NCBI RefSeq assembly: GCF_016427565.1
Contig: NZ_JAELXT010000012.1
Location: forward strand, 58,098 to 122,097
Direction of reading: 5' to 3'
Length of the DNA stretch: 64,000 nucleotides
Source of the DNA: Microvirga splendida
GTDB taxonomy: Bacteria; Pseudomonadota; Alphaproteobacteria; Rhizobiales; Beijerinckiaceae
Shown in pieces: positions 18,537 through 27,600 of the stretch. The stretch's first letter is position 1, and every line of letters starts with the position of its first letter. A program made the position numbers and the translations under genes. The notes below the pieces were generated by a model. The model was given only the letters and a program-made list of their open reading frames with translations, was not told where the DNA came from and did no database searches.

Positions 18537-18824
18537 ATGCCCAAAGGCTATGTCATTGCCCGCGTGACCGTCACGAACCCCGAGGCCTATGCGGAATACG
18601 CCAAGGGCGCCACGGAGGCGATCAGGCAATATGGCGGCCGGCCGCTCGTGCGCGGCGGCGCTTATGAGGCGCTGGAGGGCGAGGCGCGCCCCCGCAACGT
18701 GGTGATCGAGTTCGACTCGGTGGAGCAGGCCAGGACCTATTATCATTCGCCGGAATACCAGGCCGCGAAGGCCAAGCGCGACGGCGCCTGCGTGGCCGAA
18801 TTCGTTCTCGTGGAAGGAGCTTGA
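18537..18824 (+). CDS. DUF1330 domain-containing protein, first of a tandem pair
   Basis: A 95-residue protein of the DUF1330 family, a small ferredoxin-like (dimeric alpha-beta barrel) fold. It has the family pattern KGYVIARVTVTNPEAYAEY near the start, then LVRGGAYEALEGEARPRNVVIEFDSVEQARTYYHSPEYQAAK. Function is unknown; relatives resemble antibiotic biosynthesis monooxygenases. AAAGGAG stands upstream of the ATG at 18537. The next gene starts three bases after its stop and is about half identical, pointing to a tandem duplication and one transcript. Confidence 0.88.
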   Translation: MPKGYVIARVTVTNPEAYAEYAKGATEAIRQYGGRPLVRGGAYEALEGEARPRNVVIEFDSVEQARTYYHSPEYQAAKAKRDGACVAEFVLVEGA

Positions 18825-18827
18825 ACC

Positions 18828-19130
18828 ATGAAGGGTTACTGGATCGGCCGCGTCGACGTCTCGAACCCCGACGCCTATCAGAACTATGTGAAGGCGAACG
18901 CAGTGCCGTTCGCCAAATACGGCGCCCGCTTCCTGGTGCGCGGCGGCGCCTACCGGGTCGCCGAGGGCGAGGCCCGGGCGCGCAACGTGGTGATCGAATT
19001 CCCGAGCTATCAGGCGGCCTTGGAGTGCTGGGACTCGCCCGAGTATCAGGCGGCGAAAGCCGAGCGCGACGGCCACGCGGTCGCCGACATCATCATCATC
19101 GAAGGCTACGAGGGACCGCAGCCGGGGTGA
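18828..19130 (+). CDS. DUF1330 domain-containing protein, second of a tandem pair
   Basis: A 100-residue paralogue of the preceding gene. Both share the order KGY(V/W)I(A/G)R, NP(E/D)AY, (F/P)LVRGGAY, EGEAR(P/A)RNVVIEF and SPEYQAAKA(K/E)RDG. It differs mainly in the middle helix and ends in an extra YEGPQPG. GGAAGGAG lies before the ATG. The pair may form a heterodimer, since family members dimerise; that is inference. Confidence 0.88.
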   Translation: MKGYWIGRVDVSNPDAYQNYVKANAVPFAKYGARFLVRGGAYRVAEGEARARNVVIEFPSYQAALECWDSPEYQAAKAERDGHAVADIIIIEGYEGPQPG

Positions 19131-19141
19131 AGCAGCGCCTG

Positions 19142-19260
19142 CCCTCTCCCCACCCGATCCTGGGTGTTCCCAGAATCGGCATTCTGAATGCGCAAGTCGG
19201 GAACACCCGACTTGCGGTGGGAGAGGGTGGCCCTCGCGTCAGCGAGGGTCGGGAGAGGGG
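19142..19260. repeat. Nested palindromic intergenic element
   Basis: The outer arms CCCTCTCCCCACC and GGTGGGAGAGGG enclose two adjoining hairpins. The first is CCGATCCTGGG-tgtt-CCCAGAATCGG (19154-19179), the second AAGTCGGG-aaca-CCCGACTT (19194-19213). Across the two, GGGTGTTCCC (19162) and GGGAACACCC (19199) are also perfectly complementary, so alternative pairings exist. A CCCTCGCGTCAGCGAGGG hairpin follows. It lies between convergent genes. Confidence 0.7.
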
Positions 19261-19284
19261 CCGCAGTAAGATGCTCGCTTCTTC

Positions 19285-19872
19285 CTAGCTCACGACGTCG
19301 GCTTCCGCGATGAACCGGACGCTGCCGGAGTCGAGCGCATACAGACCATCTTGAGGCGTAGGCAACTCCAGCATCTCACTCCTCGACAGCCCCAGGTACA
19401 AACCGCGTATAATGCGTCCCGTCACACCATGCGAAATGACGACGGCGGGGGTGCGTGCGTCCTTGAGCCAGGATGAAATGCGCGTGACGAAAGCGTCCAA
19501 GCTTTCGCCATCCGGAGAGCGAAAATACCAGTCATAGCGGCTGGATTCGGCCAAAGCCTCGGGATATTCCATCGAGACCTCATAATGAGTCATGCCATCC
19601 CAAGAGCCCATCGAGACCTCCATGACTCGAGGTTCATCAAGACGGTTAAGGCTTACATGACGCCCAATGATATCGGCTGATTCCTGAGCGCGCCCAAGCG
19701 GGCTGACATAGGCAAGGAGGGGGTCTTTAGAAAATCGGTGCAGTCGGGATAGGATACGACCCAAGGATGCAGCCTGATCACGACCGCGAGGTGTGAGGGG
19801 AGAGTCTTGATGACCCTGATAGCGGCCTGCCGCATTCCAGGTCGTTTCTCCGTGGCGAAGCAGGTAAAGCAT
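19285..19872 (-). CDS. Histidine phosphatase family protein (phosphoglycerate-mutase-like)
   Basis: A 195-residue member of the phosphoglycerate-mutase/phosphatase superfamily. The catalytic RHG motif opens the protein (LYLLRHGETTWN), with a second arginine in YVSPLGRAQESADIIG, an acid-base Glu in MEVSMGSWDGMTH and the second His in VVISHGVTGRIIRG. The substrate is unknown; a CobC-like or general phosphatase role is possible. The DNA is visibly less GC-rich at third positions than its neighbours, hinting at later arrival. The ATG at 19872 starts the family core; the open frame continues 15 codons upstream. Confidence 0.85.
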   Translation of the reverse strand: MLYLLRHGETTWNAAGRYQGHQDSPLTPRGRDQAASLGRILSRLHRFSKDPLLAYVSPLGRAQESADIIGRHVSLNRLDEPRVMEVSMGSWDGMTHYEVSMEYPEALAESSRYDWYFRSPDGESLDAFVTRISSWLKDARTPAVVISHGVTGRIIRGLYLGLSRSEMLELPTPQDGLYALDSGSVRFIAEADVVS

Positions 19873-20014
19873 AAGATTAGCGCCGTGTATCCGACCACCC
19901 TCTGGTGGACCTCCCATGTTGGGCCGACAAGGTCAAGCTTCTGAAACTTGACCTGAACTTCTCAGGCGAGCATGAAGCCGCTATATCCGCACGCGACAGA
20001 ACAGGAGAACGGCC

Positions 20015-20830
20015 ATGAGCGAGATGCGACTTGTCGTGGTGGGAGCCGCCGGACGCATGGGGCGCATGCTCATCAAGGCCGTGGCCGAGGCGGAAGGCTG
20101 CGCCCTCGTCGGCGCCATCGAGCGGGAGGGCTCGCCCGCTCTCGGGCAGGATGCGGGGCTTCTCGCCGGCACCGGCGAGCTCGGCGTGACCGTGACCGAC
20201 GATCCCCTGACCGTCTTCGCCCAGGCCGACGGCGTGCTCGACTTCACGGCGCCTGCGGCCACCGTGGCTTTCGCCGCGCTCGCCGCTCAGGCGCGCATCG
20301 TGCATGTGGTCGGCACCACCGGCCTTCAGGAAGCCGATTTCGCCAAGCTGGAGGCGGCCGCGCGCCATGCGCGCATCGTCCAGTCCGGCAACATGTCGCT
20401 TGGCGTCAACCTGCTCGCAGGCCTCGTGCGCAAGGCGGCGGCGACGTTGGGCGAGGACTTCGACATCGAGGTGCTGGAAATGCACCACCGCATGAAGGTG
20501 GATGCGCCCTCGGGCACGGCGCTGCTTCTCGGCGAGGCGGCGGCGGAAGGACGGAAGGTGTCGCTCAAGGACCGCTCCGTGCGCAGCCGCGACGGGCATA
20601 CCGGTGCGCGCAACCCCGGCGATATCGGCTTTGCGACCCTGCGCGGCGGCACCGTTGTCGGCGAGCACTCGGTGATCTTCGCCGGAGCCGGCGAGCGCCT
20701 GGAGCTGGCGCACCGGGCCGAGGACCGGGGCCTCTTCGCCCGCGGCGCCGTGAGGGCCGCCCTCTGGGGCTTCGACAAGAAGCCGGGTTATTACACCATG
20801 GCCAATGTCCTTGGCCTCGATCAGCTCTAA
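20015..20830 (+). CDS. dapB: 4-hydroxy-tetrahydrodipicolinate reductase
   Basis: A 271-residue NAD(P)H enzyme of the lysine/diaminopimelate pathway. The Rossmann motif [12 protein letters not shown] is at residue 7, HVVGTTGLQ near 97, and the catalytic/substrate segment [20 protein letters not shown] near 155. Diaminopimelate is needed for peptidoglycan. ACAGGAG stands before the ATG. gpmA follows 40 bases downstream on the same strand, a pairing seen in several Hyphomicrobiales. Confidence 0.97.
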   Translation: MSEMRLVVVGAAGRMGRMLIKAVAEAEGCALVGAIEREGSPALGQDAGLLAGTGELGVTVTDDPLTVFAQADGVLDFTAPAATVAFAALAAQARIVHVVGTTGLQEADFAKLEAAARHARIVQSGNMSLGVNLLAGLVRKAAATLGEDFDIEVLEMHHRMKVDAPSGTALLLGEAAAEGRKVSLKDRSVRSRDGHTGARNPGDIGFATLRGGTVVGEHSVIFAGAGERLELAHRAEDRGLFARGAVRAALWGFDKKPGYYTMANVLGLDQL

Positions 20831-20870
20831 AATCACGCCCACACGATATCTTTCAGGAGACGCTAACGAC

Positions 20871-21491
20871 ATGGACCGCCTTCTTGTGCTTGCCCGCCAC
20901 GGCCAGAGCGAATGGAACCTCAAGAACCTGTTCACCGGCTGGAAGGACCCGGGCCTGACCGATCTCGGCGTGCAGGAAGCCCGCACCGCCGGCCAGCGGC
21001 TCAAGGAGATGGGCGTCCAGTTCGACATCGCCTTCACGTCCGATCTGTCGCGCGCCCAGCGCACCTGCAAGCTCATCCTGGAGGAGATCGGCCAGCCCGA
21101 TCTCAAGACCATCGCCGACCAGGCGCTCAACGAGCGCGATTACGGCGATCTTGCCGGCCTGAACAAGGACGACGCCCGCGCCCGTTGGGGCGAGGAGCAG
21201 GTCCATCTCTGGCGCCGCTCCTACGACGTGCCCCCGCCCGGCGGCGAGAGCCTGAAGGACACGGTGGCCCGCGTGCTGCCCTACTACATCCGCGAGATCC
21301 TGCCCCGCGTGATGCGCGGCGAGCGCGTGCTGGTGGCCGCCCACGGCAATTCCTTGCGCGCCCTCGTGATGGTGCTCGACGGCCTCACCTCCGAGACGAT
21401 CCCGGGCCTCGAGCTCGCGACGGGAATCCCGCTCGTCTACAAGCTCAACGAGGACACGACGGTCGCCAGCAAGGAAGTGCTGGAGGGGTAA
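20871..21491 (+). CDS. gpmA: 2,3-bisphosphoglycerate-dependent phosphoglycerate mutase
   Basis: A 206-residue glycolytic enzyme interconverting 3- and 2-phosphoglycerate. The catalytic [27 protein letters not shown] opens the protein, followed by [11 protein letters not shown], the acid-base Glu in [15 protein letters not shown] and the second histidine in [14 protein letters not shown]. The GWKDPGLT and NERDYG blocks distinguish GpmA from the general phosphatases. CAGGAG precedes the ATG. It follows dapB and probably shares its transcript. Confidence 0.96.
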   Translation: MDRLLVLARHGQSEWNLKNLFTGWKDPGLTDLGVQEARTAGQRLKEMGVQFDIAFTSDLSRAQRTCKLILEEIGQPDLKTIADQALNERDYGDLAGLNKDDARARWGEEQVHLWRRSYDVPPPGGESLKDTVARVLPYYIREILPRVMRGERVLVAAHGNSLRALVMVLDGLTSETIPGLELATGIPLVYKLNEDTTVASKEVLEG

Positions 21492-21520
21492 GACACGGAT
21501 AGCGTTATTGCACCCTTTCA

Positions 21521-21603
21521 CGTCATGGCCGGGCTTGTCCCGGCCATCCACGTTTTAAGCGGGTTCAAGACGTGGATCCCCGGAACAAGTCCGGGGATGA
21601 CGG
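21521..21603. repeat. Palindromic intergenic repeat, family C, copy 1
   Basis: CGTCATGGCCGGGCTTGTCC at the left end matches copies at 30961 and 38943. The right part (GGATCCCCGGAACAAGTCC then GGGGATGACGG) is its approximate inverse. It lies between gpmA and alkB. Confidence 0.8.
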
Positions 21604-21633
21604 TCGAGAGCAGAGCGTGCCACGATAAAAGAT

Positions 21634-22254
21634 ATGTCCGCCATCACCCTTAGCCCCGGCCTCACCTACTATCCCGACTACCTCGACCGCCCGGCTCAGG
21701 AGCAGCTGCTCCAATCCCTGCGCGAGATCACGAAGGCCGCGCCGCTCTTCACCCCGCGCATGCCGCGCACGGGAAAGCCGTTTTCCGTGCGCATGACCAA
21801 TTGCGGGCGGCTGGGCTGGGTGTCGGACGTGCAGGGCTATCGCTACCAGCCGGCGCATCCCGAGACGGGCGAGCCCTGGCCTTCCATGCCCGAGCAGGTG
21901 CTGCGGGCCTGGCAGGACTTGAGCGGCTACCCGCACCCGCCCGACGCCTGCCTGGTCAACTTCTACGAACCGACGGCCCGCATGGGGATGCACCAGGACA
22001 AGGACGAGGAGGCGTTCGACGCGCCCGTCGTTTCCTTGTCGCTCGGCGACACGGCGCTGTTCCGCTATGGCGGGCTGGAGCGCGGGGATCCGACGAAATC
22101 GATCAGGCTCCGCTCTGGTGACGCGATCGTGTTCGGCGGGCCGGCCCGGCTGATCTATCATGGCATCGACCGGCTCAACGCCGGCAGCTCGGACCTGCTG
22201 CCGCAGGGCGGGCGGCTCAATCTCACCTTGCGCAAGGTGGAAAAGGCGCTCTAG
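21634..22254 (+). CDS. alkB: DNA oxidative demethylase AlkB
   Basis: A 206-residue Fe(II)/2-oxoglutarate dioxygenase that removes 1-methyladenine and 3-methylcytosine from DNA by oxidation. The iron ligands are visible in MGMHQDKDE (His-x-Asp) and in ARLIYHGIDRL (distal His), with the 2-oxoglutarate arginine in RLNLTLRKV. The substrate-binding FSVRMTNCGRLGWVSDVQGYRY is also present. The Ada-like gene is 11 kb away, so the two alkylation-repair genes are not in one operon here. Confidence 0.95.
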   Translation: MSAITLSPGLTYYPDYLDRPAQEQLLQSLREITKAAPLFTPRMPRTGKPFSVRMTNCGRLGWVSDVQGYRYQPAHPETGEPWPSMPEQVLRAWQDLSGYPHPPDACLVNFYEPTARMGMHQDKDEEAFDAPVVSLSLGDTALFRYGGLERGDPTKSIRLRSGDAIVFGGPARLIYHGIDRLNAGSSDLLPQGGRLNLTLRKVEKAL

Positions 22255-22297
22255 CCTTGGCGACGAAATTGTCCGCGACGATTGTGGAGGGGCACCC

Positions 22298-23239
22298 ATG
22301 AAAGCTATCGCAGCCGCTGCATTGGGCTTCGTTCTGTCAGTTCAGGCGGCCCTCGCGGCCGAGCCCGTGTTTCCGCCCGCGTCGCGAATCGGCATCGTGC
22401 CGCCGCAGGACATGACCGTGTCGCGACGGTTCAGCGGGTTCGAAAACGAGGAGAAGGCCGCGGCCATCAACCTCGTGGAGATGCCGGCCGAGGCCTACGA
22501 GCAGGTGGTGAAGGGCTTCACCAAGGATGCCCTCAAGCGCCAGGGCCTCAACGAGACCTCCCGCGAGACCCTGAAGCTCGGCGACAAGGCCGGGGTGCTG
22601 ATCGGCGGCACCATGGAAGGCCCCGTGAAAGGGCGCAAATGGGTCATGGCGGTCAAGGGCCAGGACATGGCCGGCCTCATCATCGCGCAGGTGCGCGGCG
22701 GCAGCGACGGCTACAGCGAAGACCAGATCCGGGACGCCCTGAAATCCGTTGCCCTGCGCGGGCCGATCTCCATCGACGAGCAGGTCTCCGCCCTGCCGTT
22801 CCGGCTCGGCGACCTGGCGGGATTCAGGCCCGTTCGGGCGATCTCCGGCAACTCCGTGCTGTTCACGGACGGTCCCAAGGACACGATCAAGGCGGTGGAG
22901 CAGCCGATCCTGATCATGGCCGCCTCCTTGAGCCCTGCGCCGCCCGCCGGCGAGCAGCGCAACCTTTTCGCCCGCGCGGCCCTCAACGCCAACCAGATCC
23001 TCAAGGACATCAGGGTCGAGCGCTCGGAAGCCTTCCGCTTCCAGGGCCAGGACTGGCACGAGATCGTCGCCAAGGCCGTGGAGGCGGATTCGGGCCAGCC
23101 CGTCATCGTGATGCAGACCATCCGCTTCGAGCCCGGCCGCTACGTGCGCATGGTGGGCCTCACCCGGGTGGAGCAGCGGGACGAGAATCTGCGCCGCTTC
23201 CGGGCGGTGATCGACGGCGTGGAGATGAATGCCTACTAG
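22298..23239 (+). CDS. Exported protein of unknown function
   Basis: A 313-residue protein with a clear signal peptide (MKAIAAAALGFVLSVQAALA, cleavage near residue 20). The mature part starts EPVFPPASRIGIVPPQDMTVSRRFSGFENEEKAAAINLVEMP and looks like two related alpha/beta halves with no transmembrane helix. No cysteines or catalytic motif stand out. I do not recognise a named family. It is periplasmic, and GGAGG precedes the ATG. Its last four bases overlap the end of the convergent TRIC-like gene. Confidence 0.75.
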   Translation: MKAIAAAALGFVLSVQAALAAEPVFPPASRIGIVPPQDMTVSRRFSGFENEEKAAAINLVEMPAEAYEQVVKGFTKDALKRQGLNETSRETLKLGDKAGVLIGGTMEGPVKGRKWVMAVKGQDMAGLIIAQVRGGSDGYSEDQIRDALKSVALRGPISIDEQVSALPFRLGDLAGFRPVRAISGNSVLFTDGPKDTIKAVEQPILIMAASLSPAPPAGEQRNLFARAALNANQILKDIRVERSEAFRFQGQDWHEIVAKAVEADSGQPVIVMQTIRFEPGRYVRMVGLTRVEQRDENLRRFRAVIDGVEMNAY

Positions 23240-23871
23240 TCCCGAGCCGGAAAGGCCGGCAGGGACCAGCCGCGCAGGATGGCCAGCGCCCGCAACGTGA
23301 AAGCGGCCCCGAAACCGGCGGCTGCGCTGAAGAACGGGTCGAGGCCGAAAGCCTGCAGGGCCACCATGACGGAAGCCCCCAGAGCCGCCGCCGTGACGTA
23401 GATCTCCTGGCGCAGGACAAGGGGCGTCGTTCCCGCGAAGATATCGCGGATGATGCCGCCGAAGGTGGCCGTAACAGTGCCGAGCGCCACCGCCGACAGG
23501 ACCGGAACTCCGGCGCCCAGGGCCTTGGCGGTTCCCGAGACGGCGAAAAGGGCCAAGCCGAGCGCGTCCGCCCAGAGCAGGAGCCGGCCCTGCCGCCCGC
23601 CCTCGATCTGCACGACGCGCTTGGGGCCCAGGGCAAAGACGAGTTCCGCCACGATCAGACAGACGAGCACATCGGTCGGATCCCCCACCCAAAAGACCGG
23701 CCGGATGCCGATGAGCAGATCCCGGATGGTGCCGCCGCCAACGCCCGTGAGCGTGGCCAGAAGTGCGAACCCGAACGGATCCATGCCCTTGCGGGCTGCC
23801 ATGAGCGCGCCGGAGAGCGCGAAGACGGCAACTCCGATGGTCTCGAAGGGGATGGATTGAAGGAAGTTCAC
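23236..23871 (-). CDS. Trimeric intracellular cation (TRIC) channel family protein
   Basis: A 211-residue inner-membrane protein of the UPF0126/TRIC family (YicG-like). It contains two copies of a three-helix unit: ETIGVAVFALSGALMAARKGMDPFGFALLATLTGVGGGTIRDLLIG, and LLLWADALGLALFAVSGTAKALGAGVPVLSAVALGTVTATFGGIIRDIFAG. The glycine-rich GGGTIRDLL and GGIIRDIF motifs mark the pore hairpins. Bacterial homologues conduct monovalent cations as trimers; the physiological role is unclear. It is convergent with the exported unknown protein, overlapping it by four bases. Confidence 0.88.
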   Translation of the reverse strand: MNFLQSIPFETIGVAVFALSGALMAARKGMDPFGFALLATLTGVGGGTIRDLLIGIRPVFWVGDPTDVLVCLIVAELVFALGPKRVVQIEGGRQGRLLLWADALGLALFAVSGTAKALGAGVPVLSAVALGTVTATFGGIIRDIFAGTTPLVLRQEIYVTAAALGASVMVALQAFGLDPFFSAAAGFGAAFTLRALAILRGWSLPAFPARD

Positions 23872-23904
23872 GTCGGGCCTGCGCTGACCGGCGGCACCGC
23901 CGAT

Positions 23905-24075
23905 TTCCCTCCCCCTTGCGGGGAGGGACAGCCGCGAAGCGGCCGGGTGGGGGTGGTGCGACCGGGTGAGAGATCGATGTTCCGGGCACTGTAACCATGT
24001 GGAGCTCTTCTCGCCACAGGCAGTGCCTTACTTTCCGACCCCCACCCTACCCCTCCCCGCAAGGGGGAGGGAAAA
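23905..24075. repeat. Long inverted repeat with CCTCCCCC ends
   Basis: The left end TTTCCCTCCCCCTTGCGGGG and the right end CCCCGCAAGGGGGAGGGAAA are near-perfect inverted copies. Each has its own small hairpin (CCTCCCC...GGGGAGG), separated by about 120 bases that include CGGCCGGGTGGGGGTGG opposite CCCCCACCCTACCCC. It lies between the TRIC-like gene and grpE and resembles a MITE-size repeat without coding content. Confidence 0.7.
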
Positions 24076-24092
24076 GCGCAGTGCTAATCGGT

Positions 24093-24713
24093 TTAGGACG
24101 CCGACGAATTGTCCGCCGTCTCGCCGCCGGCCCCGTTGGCGGCCGCCTTCGGGCCGCCCTTGGAGACGCCGACCAGGGCCGGGCGCAGGACGCGGTCGCC
24201 GATGACGTAGCCGGACTGGACCACCTGCAGGACCGTGCCGTTCGGCACCTCCGCGTTGGGGATCTCGAACATGGCCTGGTGCAGGTTCGGGTCGAATTTC
24301 TGGCCCTGCGGCTCGAGCCGCTTCACCCCGTGGCGCTCCAGGGTCTTGAGCAGGTCGCGCTCGGTGAGGTCGATGCCGTCGATCAGGCCCTTGAAGGCGC
24401 CCTCGGCGGTCTTGCTCGCCTCCTCCGGCACGCTCTCGATGGCGCGGCGCACATTGTCGGCCACGTTGAGCATGTCGCGGGCGAAGTTCGCCACCGCATA
24501 GGTGCGGGCATCGCCCATCTCGCGCTCGGTGCGACGGCGCAGGTTCTCCATGTCGGCCATCAGGCGCAGGAGCTTGTCCTTCAGATCCGTCTTCTCGGCC
24601 TCGAGAACGGCAATCGGGTCGGCCTCGGGCGCGGAAGCAGCCTCGGGGGCAGCGTCGTTGGCGGGCTCGGCCTGCGGGGCCGCGTTCTGGTTTTCCGGGT
24701 CGTTCGGATTCAT
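24093..24713 (-). CDS. grpE: Nucleotide exchange factor GrpE
   Basis: A 206-residue DnaK cofactor. The N-terminal 40 residues are a disordered Ala/Pro/Glu stretch. A long coiled-coil helix follows ([31 protein letters not shown]), then the beta-wing domain with the signature [47 protein letters not shown]. It releases ADP from DnaK. In many alphaproteobacteria grpE is beside hrcA; here hrcA is 16 kb away and glnD lies just upstream on the same strand. Confidence 0.97.
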   Translation of the reverse strand: MNPNDPENQNAAPQAEPANDAAPEAASAPEADPIAVLEAEKTDLKDKLLRLMADMENLRRRTEREMGDARTYAVANFARDMLNVADNVRRAIESVPEEASKTAEGAFKGLIDGIDLTERDLLKTLERHGVKRLEPQGQKFDPNLHQAMFEIPNAEVPNGTVLQVVQSGYVIGDRVLRPALVGVSKGGPKAAANGAGGETADNSSAS

Positions 24714-24779
24714 GGTCGATCAACTGAAGGTGGGAGAAACAAGGGTTCGGGGCACATATCAGGTCACGGGCGCCACAAA

Positions 24780-27530
24780 TCAAGCGCTGCGGCGCAGGCC
24801 GGCCTCGGTTTCCTCTGCCTTGAACACGTCCAGCAGGGCCCGGCGGATGGTGGCCTGGCGGCCCGCATGGGTGACCTTCGTGCCGGTCAGGTCGGTCACG
24901 TAGAACACGTCCACGGCCTTCTCGCCGAAGGTCACGATGTGGGCCGAGGCGATGTTGAGGTTGAGCTTCCCCAGGGCCGTGGTGAGGTCGTAGAGCAGGC
25001 CCGGCCGGTCGAGGCCGGAGACCTCGATCACCGTCTGGCGGTTCGAAAGGGAGTTGTCGATGGTGACCTCCGGGGGCACGTGGAAGGCCCGCGAGGCAGG
25101 CTTGGTCGGGCGCTTGCCATCCACGAGATCGGCGATCCTCACCTCGCCCTTCAGGGCCCGCTCGATGGCTTTGGCGACCCGCTCGGCCCGGCGAAGCTCG
25201 TCCTCGTCCCGGTCGAAGGCGCGGGAGAGCACGATGGTGTCAAGGGCGATGCCGTCCGTGGTGGTGAAGATCTGCGCATCGACGATGTTGCCGCCCGCCG
25301 CCGCGCAGGCGCCGGTGATGATCGCGAGCAGGCGCGGATGGTCCGGCGACAGGATGGTGAGCTCGGTCACGCCCCGGAACTGGTCCGTCTCGTAAGCCGT
25401 GGTGACGGTCCGACCGCCCTTTTCCGATTCCCTCAGGAGACGGGCCTGCTTGGCCCGCCGGGTCTCGTCGGTCTTCATCCAGTAGCCCGGGGTATGGCGG
25501 GCCGCGTAGGCCTCGAATTCCTCGTCCGACCAGTCGGGCAGCTCGGCGCGCAGCTGCTCCTGCGCCAGGCGCACGCGCTCGGAGCGGGCGAGATCCGCAG
25601 CGCCACCGCCGAGGAGAACCTCCGTCTCGTGATAGAGATTGCGCAGGAGCTGGCCCTTCCAGCCGGTCCAGGTGCCCGGCCCGACGGCCTTGATGTCGGC
25701 GATGGTGAGTACGAGCAGGAGCTTCAGGCGCTCCATGGTCTGCACCACCTCGGCGAAGCTCTTGATGGTGGCCGGATCGGACAGGTCGCGGCTCTGCGCG
25801 GTGTTCGACATGAGCAGGTGATGCTCGATGAGCCAGGCGACCGTGTCGGTCTCCGCATCGCTAAGGCCGAAGCGGGGCCCCAGCTTGCGGGCGATGGCCG
25901 CGCCTGCCGTCGAGTGATCCTCCGGCCTTCCCTTGGCGATGTCGTGCAGGAACACGGCCACGTAGAGCGCCCGCCGGTTCTGGATGGTGGAAAAGATCCG
26001 GTTGGCGAGCGGATGCTCGTTGCCGAGGTGACCGGCCTCGATCTCAGTGAGCACGCCGACCGAGCGCACGAGGTGCTCGTCCACCGTATAGTGATGATAC
26101 ATGTTGAACTGCATCATCGCGACGATGCGGCCGAAATCCGGAACGAGACGGCCGAGCACGCCGGCCTCGTTCATGAGGCGCAGCACCACCTCCGGGGCGT
26201 TCTTCGAGGTGATGATCTCGAGGAACAGCCGGTTGGCTTCGGGATCGTTGCGCAGGCTCGGACCGATGAGCTTGAGGGAGCGTGTCGCCAGGCGCGTCGC
26301 ATCGGGGTGGATCGCCAGGTTGTGCCGGTCGGCGAGCCAGAACAGGCGGATCAGGTTGACGGGATCGCGCTCGAACGCCTCCTCGCAGGCGACGTTGAGG
26401 CGGTTGTTGTCGATGGTGAAGTCGTCCCCCACCAGCGCGCCGCCGCGGCGGCGGCGGAAGCGCCCAAGCACACGGTCGAGCATGGGACGCGGCTTGGTCT
26501 GGCGGGCCTCGAGCTCGGCGCACACGATGGCGGTGAGGTCGCCCACATCCTTGGCGATGAGAAAGTAGGCCTTCATGAACCGCTCGACCGCCGACAATCC
26601 ACCTCTGGGCGCAAAGCCGATGCGCTCCGCGATGGTGCGCTGCAGGTCGAAGGTCAGGCGCTCCTCGGCGCGGCCGGTGGCGAAATGCATATGGCAGCGC
26701 ACCCGCCACAGAAATTCCTCGCAGCGGGCGAACAGGTTGAACTCGTCCTTGGTGAAGAGGCCCGCCGCCACCAGTTCCTCGGGCTCCTTCACCCGGTAGA
26801 CGTATTTGGCGATCCAGAAGAGCGTGTTGAGGTCGCGCAAGCCGCCCTTGCCGTCCTTCACATTGGGCTCGACGAGATAGCGGGAGGCGCCGGCCTTGGC
26901 CACCCGCGCATCCCGTTCTTTCAGCTTGGCATCCACGAAGGCCGGGGCCGAGGTAGCGACGATCTCCTTGTCGAAGCGCCGGGTCAGATCGTCGAAGAGT
27001 TCCCTGTCGCCGAACAGGAAGCGCGTTTCCAGCAGGGAGGTGCGGATCGTCATGTCGGCACCCGCCTCGCGCAGGCACTCCTCCACGGAGCGGGTCGCGT
27101 GCCCCACCTTCAGCTTGAGGTCCCACAGCACGTAGAGCATCGCCTCGACGACGCTCTCGCTCCAGGCGGTCTGCTTGTAGGGCAGGAGGAACAGGAGGTC
27201 GACATCCGAGCCGGGCGCCAGGGTGCCACGCCCGTAGCCGCCCGTCGCCGCCAAGGCGAGGCGCTCTCCGGCGGACGGGTTAGCGCTGGGGTAGAGGTGC
27301 CGCACGACGGCATCGTGCACGATGCGCACAAGCTCATCCATCCGGTCGCACAGGTAGCGGGCGCAGACGAGCCCGTCCTGGCTCTCCAGGAGCTTCGCCT
27401 CGGCCTCCGCCCTCCCCTGGTCGAGAAGGGTCTTCAGCAGGGGGACGAGCGCGGCGCGCAGGCCGGCGGCATCCCGGATCGTCTGGTCGCCGAGGCTTTG
27501 CAGGATGGTCTGGGGCGTCAAGGATGGCAT
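24780..27530 (-). CDS. glnD: [Protein-PII] uridylyltransferase / uridylyl-removing enzyme
   Basis: A 916-residue bifunctional sensor of glutamine that adds UMP to PII proteins in nitrogen limitation and removes it in excess. The nucleotidyltransferase motif is near residue 107 (GSDVDLLFLLPYK). The GlnD helical domain and the HD phosphohydrolase near residue 527 (FLHDIAKGRPEDHS) follow. Two ACT domains end the protein (VTELTILSPDHPRLLAIITGA and VIEVSGLDRPGLLYDLTTALGKLNLNI). The ATG at 27530 starts the conserved MPSLTPQTILQSLGDQ; an open frame continues 63 codons upstream without homology. It is followed by grpE on the same strand after 66 bases. Confidence 0.96.
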   Translation of the reverse strand: MPSLTPQTILQSLGDQTIRDAAGLRAALVPLLKTLLDQGRAEAEAKLLESQDGLVCARYLCDRMDELVRIVHDAVVRHLYPSANPSAGERLALAATGGYGRGTLAPGSDVDLLFLLPYKQTAWSESVVEAMLYVLWDLKLKVGHATRSVEECLREAGADMTIRTSLLETRFLFGDRELFDDLTRRFDKEIVATSAPAFVDAKLKERDARVAKAGASRYLVEPNVKDGKGGLRDLNTLFWIAKYVYRVKEPEELVAAGLFTKDEFNLFARCEEFLWRVRCHMHFATGRAEERLTFDLQRTIAERIGFAPRGGLSAVERFMKAYFLIAKDVGDLTAIVCAELEARQTKPRPMLDRVLGRFRRRRGGALVGDDFTIDNNRLNVACEEAFERDPVNLIRLFWLADRHNLAIHPDATRLATRSLKLIGPSLRNDPEANRLFLEIITSKNAPEVVLRLMNEAGVLGRLVPDFGRIVAMMQFNMYHHYTVDEHLVRSVGVLTEIEAGHLGNEHPLANRIFSTIQNRRALYVAVFLHDIAKGRPEDHSTAGAAIARKLGPRFGLSDAETDTVAWLIEHHLLMSNTAQSRDLSDPATIKSFAEVVQTMERLKLLLVLTIADIKAVGPGTWTGWKGQLLRNLYHETEVLLGGGAADLARSERVRLAQEQLRAELPDWSDEEFEAYAARHTPGYWMKTDETRRAKQARLLRESEKGGRTVTTAYETDQFRGVTELTILSPDHPRLLAIITGACAAAGGNIVDAQIFTTTDGIALDTIVLSRAFDRDEDELRRAERVAKAIERALKGEVRIADLVDGKRPTKPASRAFHVPPEVTIDNSLSNRQTVIEVSGLDRPGLLYDLTTALGKLNLNIASAHIVTFGEKAVDVFYVTDLTGTKVTHAGRQATIRRALLDVFKAEETEAGLRRSA

Positions 27531-27600
27531 GGAGCAACCGTATACGAGGTGCCGTTCGGCTCGCCACCGGAAAAAGCCCGCGCCCAAAGGTGGACTGGCG

